Assembly (NCBI GenBank): GCA_023301015.1
Contig: JALZVI010000349.1
Location: 1 to 6,614, forward strand
DNA: 6,614 nucleotides
Direction: 5' to 3'
Origin: Rickettsiales bacterium
GTDB lineage: Bacteria > Pseudomonadota > Alphaproteobacteria > Rickettsiales > 21-14-0-20-44-7
Positions 1 to 5,491 of the stretch are shown here, one piece after another. The position numbers and the translations under genes are program-made. The notes beneath the pieces are model-generated. The model searched no databases. It was not told the origin of the DNA and was given only the letters and a program-made list of their open reading frames with translations. Numbering within the stretch: position 1 is the stretch's first letter; each line of letters begins with the position of its first letter.

Positions 1-965
1 TGCAGCCGACTGGCAATTTGCATTTGGGGAACTATCTTGGCGCTATCAAACAGTGGGTTGCCGCGCAAGAAAGTCATGACTGTCTGTTTATGCTCGCCGA
101 TTTGCACGCCATCACCGTTCCGCAAAACCCTGCTGATCTGCGCGCGAGCGTGCTAAAAACCGCGGCACTATATATAGCCTGCGGAATTGACCCTGAAAAA
201 TCGGCGATTTTCAACCAGTCGCGAGTGAGCGGACATGCTGAGTTAGCTTGGATTTTGAGTTGTAATACGCCAATTGGCTGGCTTGACCGCATGACGCAGT
301 TCAAAGACAAGGCGGGGAAGGATAAGCAGCGTGCGGCACTTGGGTTGTATAGCTATCCAGTGCTGATGGCGGCGGATATTTTGTTATATAATGCCGATTT
401 GGTGCCTGTGGGCGATGACCAAAAGCAGCATCTGGAACTGGCGCGTGATATCGCTGCGGCGTTTAACCGCAATTATGATTCTGAGACATTCATAGTGCCA
501 GAGCCGATGATTTTGAAAACGGCAGCGCGGGTGATGAGCTTGCGGGACGGGACGAAAAAGATGAGCAAGTCCGACCCGTCCGATAATTCTCGCATAAATT
601 TGAATGATTCTGCCGAGGTGATTGAGAAAAAGATCAAGAAAGCGACGACTGATCAAGAGGTGGGAATAAGTTACGACCCAGAGGCGCGCCCTGAAGTTGC
701 GAATTTGCTGAGTATTTATTCCGCGTTTGAGGGGTGCACTCCAGAGGCCGCGGCTGAGAAGTTTGCTGATTATAATTTCGGTAAGTTTAAACCTGAGCTG
801 GCGGACTATTTGGTTGCCAAGATTGCGCCAATCTCTGGGCGGTTTGAGCGTTTGATGGGCGACGAGGCGTATTTGCTCAAAATTTTGGGGCAGGGCGCGG
901 ACAAGGCGAATGAAATCGCGGCACAAAATATAGCAAAAGTGAAAGAAGTTGTCGGTTTTATTTAG
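1..965 (+). CDS. trpS: Tryptophanyl-tRNA synthetase, 5'-truncated by the window edge
   Basis: This enzyme charges tRNA-Trp with tryptophan using ATP in the cytoplasm and is a class I aminoacyl-tRNA synthetase. Reading starts in frame at base 3 with QPTGNLHLGNYLGA, the family's N-terminal signature containing the HIGH-like motif (HLGN). The second class I signature, KMSKS, is encoded at 558-572 and followed by DPSD. Between them lies the stretch YPVLMAADILLY...VPVGDDQKQHLEL, typical of TrpS. The 320 visible residues against a usual 330-350 imply that only about 10-15 residues are missing upstream. The partial codon at bases 1-2 (xTG) fits Val, Met or Leu before QPTG. The C-terminus is intact with a TAG stop at 963-965. 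That stop lies inside the inverted-repeat end of the element that follows. The true start and promoter are outside the window. Confidence 0.98.
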   Translation, partial: QPTGNLHLGNYLGAIKQWVAAQESHDCLFMLADLHAITVPQNPADLRASVLKTAALYIACGIDPEKSAIFNQSRVSGHAELAWILSCNTPIGWLDRMTQFKDKAGKDKQRAALGLYSYPVLMAADILLYNADLVPVGDDQKQHLELARDIAAAFNRNYDSETFIVPEPMILKTAARVMSLRDGTKKMSKSDPSDNSRINLNDSAEVIEKKIKKATTDQEVGISYDPEARPEVANLLSIYSAFEGCTPEAAAEKFADYNFGKFKPELADYLVAKIAPISGRFERLMGDEAYLLKILGQGADKANEIAAQNIAKVKEVVGFI

Positions 966-995
966 TTTTTAATTTTCTCAGTTTTTAGTTTTCTC
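964..995. repeat. Tandem duplication of a 16-bp unit
   Basis: Bases 964-979 and 980-995 are two head-to-tail copies of AGTTTTTARTTTTCTC, differing only at 972 (A) versus 988 (G). The first copy begins inside the trpS stop codon and supplies most of the left inverted end of the fold-back element. Confidence 0.8.
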
Positions 996-1072
996 TCCGC
1001 TCGTATGTTGGCTTACAGGATGAGGAAGTGCCTGCGGGGCTGCCCAAACCACAGCCCTGAGCGCGTTTCAGT

Positions 1073-1091
1073 CTGCAAGCCGAAGGCGCAG
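1073..1091. other. Small local hairpin inside the fold-back element
   Basis: CTGC-AA-GCC-GAA-GGC-GCAG is a compact stem with a GAA loop and a two-base bulge. It competes with the long-range pairing of 1073-1081 to 1010-1018, so an RNA from here could adopt two alternative folds. Confidence 0.4.
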
Positions 1092-1112
1092 CGGGGAAGC
1101 AATTAAAAACTA

Positions 1113-1268
1113 CTTGACTATCGCATTCAAATCCGCCACATTATCAATATGTTCGCGGTTTTGCGGGCATAAATAATACCTCGATATGACTATGCAGACT
1201 GCTTTCTTTATGCTCAAGCTTAGAGTTACAGCCAATAAGTTAGAGGCTTAACAACTAAGGAGAATACT
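1113..1268 (+). promoter_or_regulatory. Upstream and leader region of the cold-shock gene
   Basis: This AT-rich stretch must hold the promoter and 5' UTR of the cold-shock gene. A good -35-like TTGACT lies at 1114-1119, immediately beyond the fold-back element, but no -10 box at ideal spacing follows it. A second weak pairing is TTGCGG (1161-1166) with TATGAC (1185-1190), 18 bp apart. The ribosome binding site AAGGAG at 1257-1262 is strong and 6 nt from the ATG. Cold-shock genes often have long regulatory leaders, and up to about 75 nt of leader is possible here. The exact promoter is uncertain. Confidence 0.4.
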
Positions 1269-1475
1269 ATGTCTACAGGAACAGTTAAATGGTTTAATAC
1301 AACAAAAGGTTACGGATTTGTGGCACCTGACGAAGGTGGAGCAGACGTTTTTGTTCATATCACTGCAGTTCAAGCAGCTGGACTTCACGGTCTAGACGAA
1401 AACCAAAAAGTTAACTACGAACTTCAAGAAAACAACGGCAAACAATCTGCTGGTAACTTGGAATTGGTAGACTAG
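1269..1475 (+). CDS. cspA: CspA-family cold-shock protein
   Basis: This is a single cold-shock domain (OB-fold) protein of 68 residues, the usual length for the family. Such proteins bind single-stranded RNA and DNA and act as RNA chaperones in the cytoplasm, melting mRNA structure in the cold or during general growth. The RNP1 motif KGYGFV is at residues 13-18 and RNP2 VFVHI at 27-31, with the N-terminal GTVKWFN aromatic patch intact. The ATG is preceded by AAGGAG at good spacing, so the start is well supported. Codon choice (many GGT, GTT, CAA, AAA) is more AT-rich than in trpS, consistent with high expression. The gene is monocistronic, with its own leader and a strong terminator just downstream. 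Which Csp paralogue it is (cspA, C, D or E type, and whether cold-induced) cannot be told from sequence. Confidence 0.95.
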   Translation: MSTGTVKWFNTTKGYGFVAPDEGGADVFVHITAVQAAGLHGLDENQKVNYELQENNGKQSAGNLELVD

Positions 1476-1487
1476 TTATATAACTAG
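1472..1487. repeat. Perfect 16-bp palindrome overlapping the cspA stop codon
   Basis: CTAGTTATATAACTAG is a perfect palindrome that includes the TAG stop (1473-1475) of the cold-shock gene. In RNA it would give a 6-bp stem with a 4-nt loop just before the terminator hairpin. It may simply stabilise the mRNA end or be chance in AT-rich DNA. Confidence 0.45.
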
Positions 1488-1497
1488 CTAATTTAGC

Positions 1498-1531
1498 AAA
1501 AAAGCCTCTGCAATCGCGGGGGCTTTTTTTT
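1498..1531 (+). terminator. Rho-independent terminator of cspA, likely bidirectional
   Basis: The arm at 1498-1511 (AAAAAAGCCTCTGC) pairs with 1516-1529 through a 14-bp stem including two G-U pairs, around an AATC loop at 1512-1515. It is followed by a run of eight T at 1524-1531. The A-run on the other side gives a T-run when read on the minus strand, so the same hairpin can also end transcripts of the convergent yqaA gene. Confidence 0.92.
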
Positions 1532-1579
1532 GTTCAAAATATGGGTTTTGTTATGCAAGCGTTGGGCATCAAGGCTTGT

Positions 1580-1599
1580 CGGCTATATTAGTTTAGCCG
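1580..1599. terminator. Weak hairpin between the convergent cspA and yqaA genes
   Basis: CGGCTA at 1580-1585 and TAGCCG at 1594-1599 form a 6-bp stem with an 8-nt loop, lying just after the yqaA stop. On the plus strand it is followed by TTTT (1600-1603). On the minus strand there is no T-run, so it is at best an accessory terminator or mRNA-end stabiliser. Confidence 0.3.
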
Positions 1600-1601
1600 T
1601 T

Positions 1602-2030
1602 TTAAATTATGGCCTGCGCCACAAGCATCACAAACACATAGCGCCCAGCCTTGCCGATTGTTACTAATATAAGAAACAGCCATATGTTGGTTTTGAAAAC
1701 CCCAGCGGCAAATGTGAGTGCGTCGCCAAAAAATGGAACCCAAGCAAAGCACAAGCTCCATTTTCCCCATTTATTATACATTTTTGAGCCTTTTGCAATT
1801 TGCTCGTCATTTGCAGGAAACCACTTTCTATCTTTGAACTTGAGCAAATAGCGACCCATTACATAGTTCAAGCCAGATCCCGCAACATTTCCTGTGGTTG
1901 CAACTAAGACTAGTGTTGTTGCGGTGAATTCAGCGGAGGTGTAGACCCCAATCATATAGGCTTCCGAAAAGCCGGGCAAGATTGTGGCAGAGAGGAATGC
2001 GGCGGCGAATAGGGTTGATAATGCTAGCAT
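1602..2030 (-). CDS. yqaA: YqaA-family (DedA-like, VTT domain) inner-membrane protein
   Basis: This 142-residue hydrophobic protein matches the YqaA branch of the DedA/VTT membrane family in both size and pattern. The N-terminal re-entrant or transmembrane segment holds LPG...SE (residues 18-23). A second segment carries GNVAGSGLNYVMGR (48-61). It is followed by a short charged cytoplasmic stretch (62-90), then WSLCFAWVPFFGDALTFAAG (91-110) and a C-terminal helix around 115-140. DedA-family proteins are linked to membrane homeostasis, proton-motive force and lipid-carrier or phospholipid flipping; the specific role of YqaA is unknown. The ATG at 2028-2030 has an AGAGG site 4 nt upstream on the minus strand, which is slightly close. 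It is convergent with cspA and divergent from the response regulator. Confidence 0.9.
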   Translation of the reverse strand: MLALSTLFAAAFLSATILPGFSEAYMIGVYTSAEFTATTLVLVATTGNVAGSGLNYVMGRYLLKFKDRKWFPANDEQIAKGSKMYNKWGKWSLCFAWVPFFGDALTFAAGVFKTNIWLFLILVTIGKAGRYVFVMLVAQAII

Positions 2031-2159
2031 ACAGCCTCTTTGTAGCTGCTGGTGTCGCTAGGGTAATGTGATGGTTTATGCACGGCTTTCCTTGTAATGA
2101 ATTTCGTATATTAGCCTAGCAACCAATATATAAAAAGCCATAGGAAGTTGGTTTTTTGC

Positions 2160-2190
2160 TGCAATACAAAAACTAGAGTATGTTGCAATA
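2160..2190. repeat. TGCAATA direct repeat upstream of the response regulator
   Basis: TGCAATA occurs at 2160-2166 and again at 2184-2190, 24 bp apart, which is close to two helical turns plus a few bases. The first copy lies in TTGCTGCAA and the second in a larger inverted repeat. The arrangement could be a pair of regulator half-sites, but the repeat is short and could be chance. Confidence 0.3.
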
Positions 2191-2198
2191 AGTGCAAC
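2182..2198. promoter_or_regulatory. Inverted repeat GTTGCA-N5-TGCAAC, possible operator
   Basis: GTTGCA (2182-2187) and TGCAAC (2193-2198) are perfect 6-bp inverted halves around ATAAG. The site lies about 70 bp upstream of the extended -10 box of the response regulator, and its right end overlaps the next, longer dyad. It is either an operator for a dimeric regulator or one of two competing hairpins if transcribed. Confidence 0.4.
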
Positions 2199-2221
2199 CA
2201 TTGCGATTAATCGTAATGGTT
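2196..2221. promoter_or_regulatory. 26-bp near-perfect dyad, possible operator
   Basis: Bases 2196-2221 form a dyad centred on ATTAAT (2206-2211). Twelve of thirteen base pairs are perfect, and the exception (G2203 opposite T2214) becomes a G-U pair in RNA. The arms are AACCATT on the left and AATGGTT on the right. It is about 48 bp upstream of the -10 box of the downstream regulator gene and overlaps the neighbouring GTTGCA dyad by 3 bp. With no T-run after it, an operator is more likely than a terminator. Confidence 0.5.
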
Positions 2222-2265
2222 AGGAGGCAATTAGCACTAAATTACTATAAAATGCGCTTAATTTA

Positions 2266-2274
2266 TGTTATAAT
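2266..2274 (+). promoter_or_regulatory. Extended -10 promoter element (TGTTATAAT) abutting the regulator ATG
   Basis: TGTTATAAT is a perfect match to the sigma-70 extended -10 consensus TGnTATAAT, which can work without a good -35 box; none is obvious here. The -10 ends 5 nt before the ATG at 2280, so transcription would be expected to start on or beside the A of the start codon, giving a leaderless mRNA. Confidence 0.6.
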
Positions 2275-2279
2275 GAGAG

Positions 2280-2702
2280 ATGGCAGAAGAAATTAAGGTT
2301 TTGTACGTAGAGGATAATGAGTTTGATGCTTTCTTTTATAAAAGCAGATTAGAGGCTTGTGAACTATCCGAATTTAAGGTGAAGGTTGTGGTTGACCTTG
2401 CTGAAACAAAGCAGGCTTTGCAGCAAAAATATTTATATGACATCATATTGCTAGATCTGAATTTACCCGACAGTGCTGGGCTAAATACTTTGAGTGCGGT
2501 GATGGAAACTGGCTTAACAATCCCTGTTGTCGTTTTAAGTGGATCAGGTGATGGAGAGATGTTCAAAGCAGCCCGTGAAATGGGTGCCTCTGGTTTTCTG
2601 CTGAAGAAGCCTGATAATTATAATGTAGGTGAACATCTTAAAAGAGTTCTTGATAAGAACAGGACTGTAAAGAAAGGCGTTGGAAGCTGGTCGCAAAGCT
2701 AA
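2280..2702 (+). CDS. Stand-alone receiver-domain response regulator (CheY-like)
   Basis: The 140-residue protein is one receiver (REC) domain with no output domain. The acidic Mg-binding pair is E11-D12 (VLYVEDNE). The phosphoacceptor is D59 in DIILLDLNLPD. The switch Ser is S87 in VVLSGSG and the conserved Lys is K110 in LLKKPD. Residues 120-140 form a basic tail. Such single-domain regulators usually act by protein-protein contact, as phosphorelay intermediates or adaptors, in response to a histidine kinase. No kinase gene is in this window, so its partner is unknown. There is no classical Shine-Dalgarno: GAGAG directly touches the ATG, and an extended -10 box sits 5 nt upstream, so translation may be leaderless. 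The gene stops 5 bp before the end of the convergent AsmA-like gene. Confidence 0.9.
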   Translation: MAEEIKVLYVEDNEFDAFFYKSRLEACELSEFKVKVVVDLAETKQALQQKYLYDIILLDLNLPDSAGLNTLSAVMETGLTIPVVVLSGSGDGEMFKAAREMGASGFLLKKPDNYNVGEHLKRVLDKNRTVKKGVGSWSQS

Positions 2703-2707
2703 GTACA

Positions 2708-4378
2708 TTATTCTTCTTTAGACAGGCACGGATTCTTTGCGGTTATTCCCAATGACTCGCTAATTCCAGTTTTGTCGCCAATAACTTCTCCAATTTTAGC
2801 GAAAATACCGACTCCAGTTGCGATCCCTGCTGCGGTTTTTAAAGCGCTAATTGCCGTGCCTTTTGGTTCGGGGTAAACAGAAAGATTGTCAAACTTTCCG
2901 CTAATCGCGATAGGTGGTACTAGGAGGTCGGTTAGGCCGATATTCCTTGCCTTTGGAACGACTGTCATTTTTACTTTTTGCGTAGGCAGCTTGATTTTCC
3001 CATCGCCCGTAACAACCGCATGGTCGGTTACAATCCCAAGGTTTTTGAATTCGCCATTGCCATTATTCCATTCTATATCGGCAATAACGCAATTGATTTC
3101 AGTTTTTGCTGAAGCTGTGCCGCCTGTGAGGAGCTTGAACAACTGCTTCAATGCGCCGTCCTTAACTGCGCCAGAATAGATCGCATCCTTCAAATGAATT
3201 TTCGTGTTTCCTGATAAGCTGCTCACGAGTGAATGCACGGAGTTGCCGCTCATTTTCAAGCTTGTTTGCAAGTCTGTCGCGCCACCTGAGAAATTGTCAA
3301 TAAACAACTCTCCCGCCTTTAGTCCGCTCGTATTGAGAGTGAGGCTTGATGATGATTTTGATAGTTTTAAATCGGCCTTGATTTTTGTGCCTGACAATGT
3401 GGTTGTGATGTTTTTTACATTCAAAATTCCGCCAGCAATTTTTGCAGGTAGTTTTGCATTTTGAAGCGTGACTTTATCATTTATCTTCAATGATTTTATT
3501 GAGATCGTAATGTCTGCATTAACAGCAGAAAGGGCTTCAAAAGGAAGGGGCTTTTTTGAATAGAGCTCAGTGTCTACTTTCTTCTCGCCAGTGCTTTCTG
3601 CACTGCTTTCTTTGCTAGAAAAATCAAGCGCACCCATGCTTATGCTGCCTGAAACATATGGCTTTGCCTTGTTCAAATCAGCTTTCAATGAAGCCTGAGC
3701 GCTGTATTTTCCAGATTTTATTCCAGAGTCATTAAGCTCCACAATTTTGTTCTCAAGAATTTTGGATAGTGAAGTGATTTCTCCATTCACGCTCAAATCT
3801 TGTCCGTCAATATTAGCCAATAAGTCTATTGGAGAAAAGCTTTCGCCAGCGCCTAGATTGAGTTTTGATATTTTGTAGTTAGATGTTTTTCCGTCCTTCA
3901 CAGCAATTGTCACATTCTCAATAGCAATATCGCCAATAGAAATTTTTGTGGCATCAGTTTGCGCCTCTTGCTTTTCTGCCGCGCCCTCTTCCTTGGCATC
4001 AGCAAACTCAAAGTTCCATTTGCCTTTGCTTTTTTCCAGAGAAATTTCGCTGTTTTTTAAAGACAAAGAATCAATCTGAACGGCGCTTGAAAGAAGGGGG
4101 AGGAGTTGCAATGTTACTTCAACTTCTCCAATTTTAGCCAAAGGTTTTTTGCTGCCCCACTCGGCATTAGCCAAAACGACATCGGTGATTTTGATAGTTG
4201 GTGAGAGCCCGATTTGTGGTGAGATTTCGCCGTTAATAACCAGCTCACGCCCTAGGCTTTTGCTTATTTGTTGCTGCACAACTTCTTTGTCGATGAACAG
4301 AGTCGCCGCATATATTCCGCCAACAATGACCAGCAATAAAATGCCAAATATAATCACAATTTTCTTCAAAGCTTTCAT
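2708..4378 (-). CDS. AsmA-family envelope protein
   Basis: From the ATG this is a 556-residue protein with a basic N-terminus (MKALKK), one hydrophobic signal-anchor helix at about residues 7-28, and a long periplasmic region rich in beta-strand patterns, Ser, Lys and Asp. The N-terminal part (ISKSLGRELVINGEIS...SPTIKITDVVLANAEWG) and the late part (VVTGDGKIKLPTQKVKMTVVP) are characteristic of AsmA-like proteins, bridge-like relatives of TamB thought to affect outer-membrane assembly or phospholipid traffic. A Lys/Glu/Ala-rich, low-complexity linker lies near residues 125-145. Cysteines occur only in INCVIADIEW and in the C-terminal NPC motif. E. coli AsmA is about 617 residues, so this one is nearly full length. 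The ATG has GGAG (minus-strand complement of 4387-4390) 8 nt upstream; a TTG one codon earlier (4381) is 6 nt away and is an equally usable alternative. A weak -10 (TATAGT, complement of 4408-4413) lies upstream. Confidence 0.85.
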   Translation of the reverse strand: MKALKKIVIIFGILLLVIVGGIYAATLFIDKEVVQQQISKSLGRELVINGEISPQIGLSPTIKITDVVLANAEWGSKKPLAKIGEVEVTLQLLPLLSSAVQIDSLSLKNSEISLEKSKGKWNFEFADAKEEGAAEKQEAQTDATKISIGDIAIENVTIAVKDGKTSNYKISKLNLGAGESFSPIDLLANIDGQDLSVNGEITSLSKILENKIVELNDSGIKSGKYSAQASLKADLNKAKPYVSGSISMGALDFSSKESSAESTGEKKVDTELYSKKPLPFEALSAVNADITISIKSLKINDKVTLQNAKLPAKIAGGILNVKNITTTLSGTKIKADLKLSKSSSSLTLNTSGLKAGELFIDNFSGGATDLQTSLKMSGNSVHSLVSSLSGNTKIHLKDAIYSGAVKDGALKQLFKLLTGGTASAKTEINCVIADIEWNNGNGEFKNLGIVTDHAVVTGDGKIKLPTQKVKMTVVPKARNIGLTDLLVPPIAISGKFDNLSVYPEPKGTAISALKTAAGIATGVGIFAKIGEVIGDKTGISESLGITAKNPCLSKEE

Positions 4379-4450
4379 CAAATAATCTCCATTTCAATTT
4401 ATATTGCACTATACCCCAGCGAGAATAAGAAAGCTGTAGGGAAATTATTG

Positions 4451-4480
4451 TTGGCAGAAAGTGCGATCTGGGTTTATATA
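4451..4480 (+). promoter_or_regulatory. Candidate promoter of the PLP-enzyme gene
   Basis: TTGGCA at 4451-4456 matches the -35 consensus at five of six positions. After 18 bp comes TATATA (4475-4480), a four-of-six -10 box; shifting by one gives TTATAT with a 17-bp spacer. The -10 ends 6 nt before the ATG at 4487, so transcription could start on the start codon. Confidence 0.45.
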
Positions 4481-4486
4481 GAAAAT

Positions 4487-5491
4487 ATGGAAAAGTTATC
4501 CTACATTGATCCGAAAGAAATTGAGCTGGCCGAAGCTCGCCTTGCGCCGTTCCTCAATGAAACGCCGCTTTGGCGATCTGACCTGCTGGATTCATGGCTG
4601 GGGCATAAGCTGACATTTAAAATTGAATCATTCCAAAAAATCGGTGCGTTCAAATATCGCGGTGCGTTGAACGTGTTGTTGAAGCTGAAAGAGCAGGGGA
4701 ATTTACCTGATGAGATTGTGACATTTAGCTCAGGCAATCATGCTCAAGCCGTTGCACTTGCTGCGCGTACGCTGGGGATTAAGGCGACTATATACATAGC
4801 CAAATACGCCTCGCCAATCAAGAAGCAAGCCACCATCAGCTATGGCGCTGAGGTGATTGAAACTGAGAGCCGCAATGAGGCTGAGCAGCTGGTGCTTAAG
4901 GCTGAGGCAGAGGGCAAGTTTGCAATCCACCCGTTTGACAATGACGATATTATAATCGGGCAGGGGACGTCTTGCTTGGAGGCTTTGCGTGAATGGCCAG
5001 AAGAAAGCGGGCCTGATGCAGTTTTCGCAACATGCGGCGGCGGTGGCTGGATGGCTGGGACATATCTCGCAGCCAAGCTCGCGCAACCGAGCATGAAGGT
5101 TTATGCAGTTGAGCCGCTCAACGCTAATGACGCGGCCAGATCATATCGTGATGGCAAAATTTTTCGCTTTGACGAGTCTCCTGAAACAATTGCTGACGGG
5201 GCAAGAGCGCTGAGCGTTTCAGAGCGCACTTTCCAATATCTCAAGCAGCTTGACGGGTTCTATGAGGTGGCCGAAGAGGATATTATATATTGGACGCAGT
5301 GGCTCACACATTTGCTGAAGATCACGGTTGAGCCAACTTCGGCGTTGGTGATGGGTGGGATTTGCCAGTGGCTAAAAACGCAAAAAACTCCGCAAAATGT
5401 GCTGGTGATGCTGAGCGGTGGGAATGTTTCGCCGCAGAGCTATCGCAAGATTTGGCAAGAGAATTATCTGGAAACCCCGCCGAGCCTGTAG
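4487..5491 (+). CDS. PLP-dependent threonine/serine dehydratase or serine racemase family enzyme
   Basis: This fold-type II PLP enzyme of 334 residues would deaminate Thr or Ser to 2-oxobutyrate or pyruvate, or racemise Ser. The PLP lysine is K56 in GAFKYRGA, the substrate loop is SSGNHAQ (81-87), the phosphate-binding glycine loop is CGGGG (183-187), and LSGGN (309-313) lies near the pyridine end. E209, A213 and D215 in AVEPLNANDAARS line up with the divalent-metal ligands of serine racemase and related dehydratases. There is no C-terminal ACT regulatory domain, so it resembles catabolic or racemase forms rather than biosynthetic IlvA. The ATG at 4487 is chosen because the family usually begins shortly before EIELAEARLAPF. 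An in-frame TTG at 4448, 6 nt after AGGG, would add 13 unconserved-looking residues. No good Shine-Dalgarno precedes 4487. The C-terminus appears frameshifted (see 5475-5538). Confidence 0.88.
   Translation: MEKLSYIDPKEIELAEARLAPFLNETPLWRSDLLDSWLGHKLTFKIESFQKIGAFKYRGALNVLLKLKEQGNLPDEIVTFSSGNHAQAVALAARTLGIKATIYIAKYASPIKKQATISYGAEVIETESRNEAEQLVLKAEAEGKFAIHPFDNDDIIIGQGTSCLEALREWPEESGPDAVFATCGGGGWMAGTYLAAKLAQPSMKVYAVEPLNANDAARSYRDGKIFRFDESPETIADGARALSVSERTFQYLKQLDGFYEVAEEDIIYWTQWLTHLLKITVEPTSALVMGGICQWLKTQKTPQNVLVMLSGGNVSPQSYRKIWQENYLETPPSL

Larger units (their letters stand above)
963..1112. repeat. Fold-back element with 12-bp perfect inverted ends (MITE-like repeat or structured RNA)
   Basis: Bases 963-974 and 1101-1112 are perfect 12-bp inverted repeats (TAGTTTTTAATT / AATTAAAAACTA). 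Inside them further arms pair in nested order: 994-1000 with 1091-1097 (one G-U pair), 1010-1018 with 1073-1081 (one A-C mismatch), and 1035-1042 with 1052-1059 (one G-U pair), closing on a 9-nt loop at 1043-1051. The stretch therefore folds into one long interrupted hairpin, GC-rich in the middle and AT-rich at the ends. It begins on the trpS stop codon and has no convincing coding capacity. It could be a palindromic intergenic repeat or non-autonomous element, or a structured RNA. There is no T-run after 1112, so it is not a classical terminator. I do not recognise it as a known RNA family. Confidence 0.55.

Noticed and set aside
384..926. A 180-codon open frame on the minus strand inside trpS
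   Set aside because: It is opposite a fully conserved trpS reading frame and its translation resembles no protein family; it is a shadow.
963..1112. The fold-back element as a 6S RNA or SRP RNA gene
   Set aside because: The conserved SRP loop (GGAAGG with AGCA) and recognisable 6S features are not visible on either strand.
2121..2157. AACCAA...TTGGTT inverted repeat followed by T's as a terminator
   Set aside because: The loop would be 21 nt and the stem only 6 bp and AT-rich, so it is not a convincing terminator.
2222..2227. AGGAGG, a perfect Shine-Dalgarno-like sequence without a start codon at proper spacing
   Set aside because: No ATG, GTG or TTG follows within 5-12 nt. The nearest ATG (2252) opens only a 14-codon frame that overlaps the response regulator start and is 24 nt away. 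It is probably chance, though it could be a standby site if a longer leader exists.
4448..4486. TTG start 13 codons upstream for the PLP enzyme
   Set aside because: The extra residues do not look like the family N-terminus and overlap the best promoter match; the ATG at 4487 fits family length better. It is kept as an alternative because AGGG lies 6 nt before the TTG.
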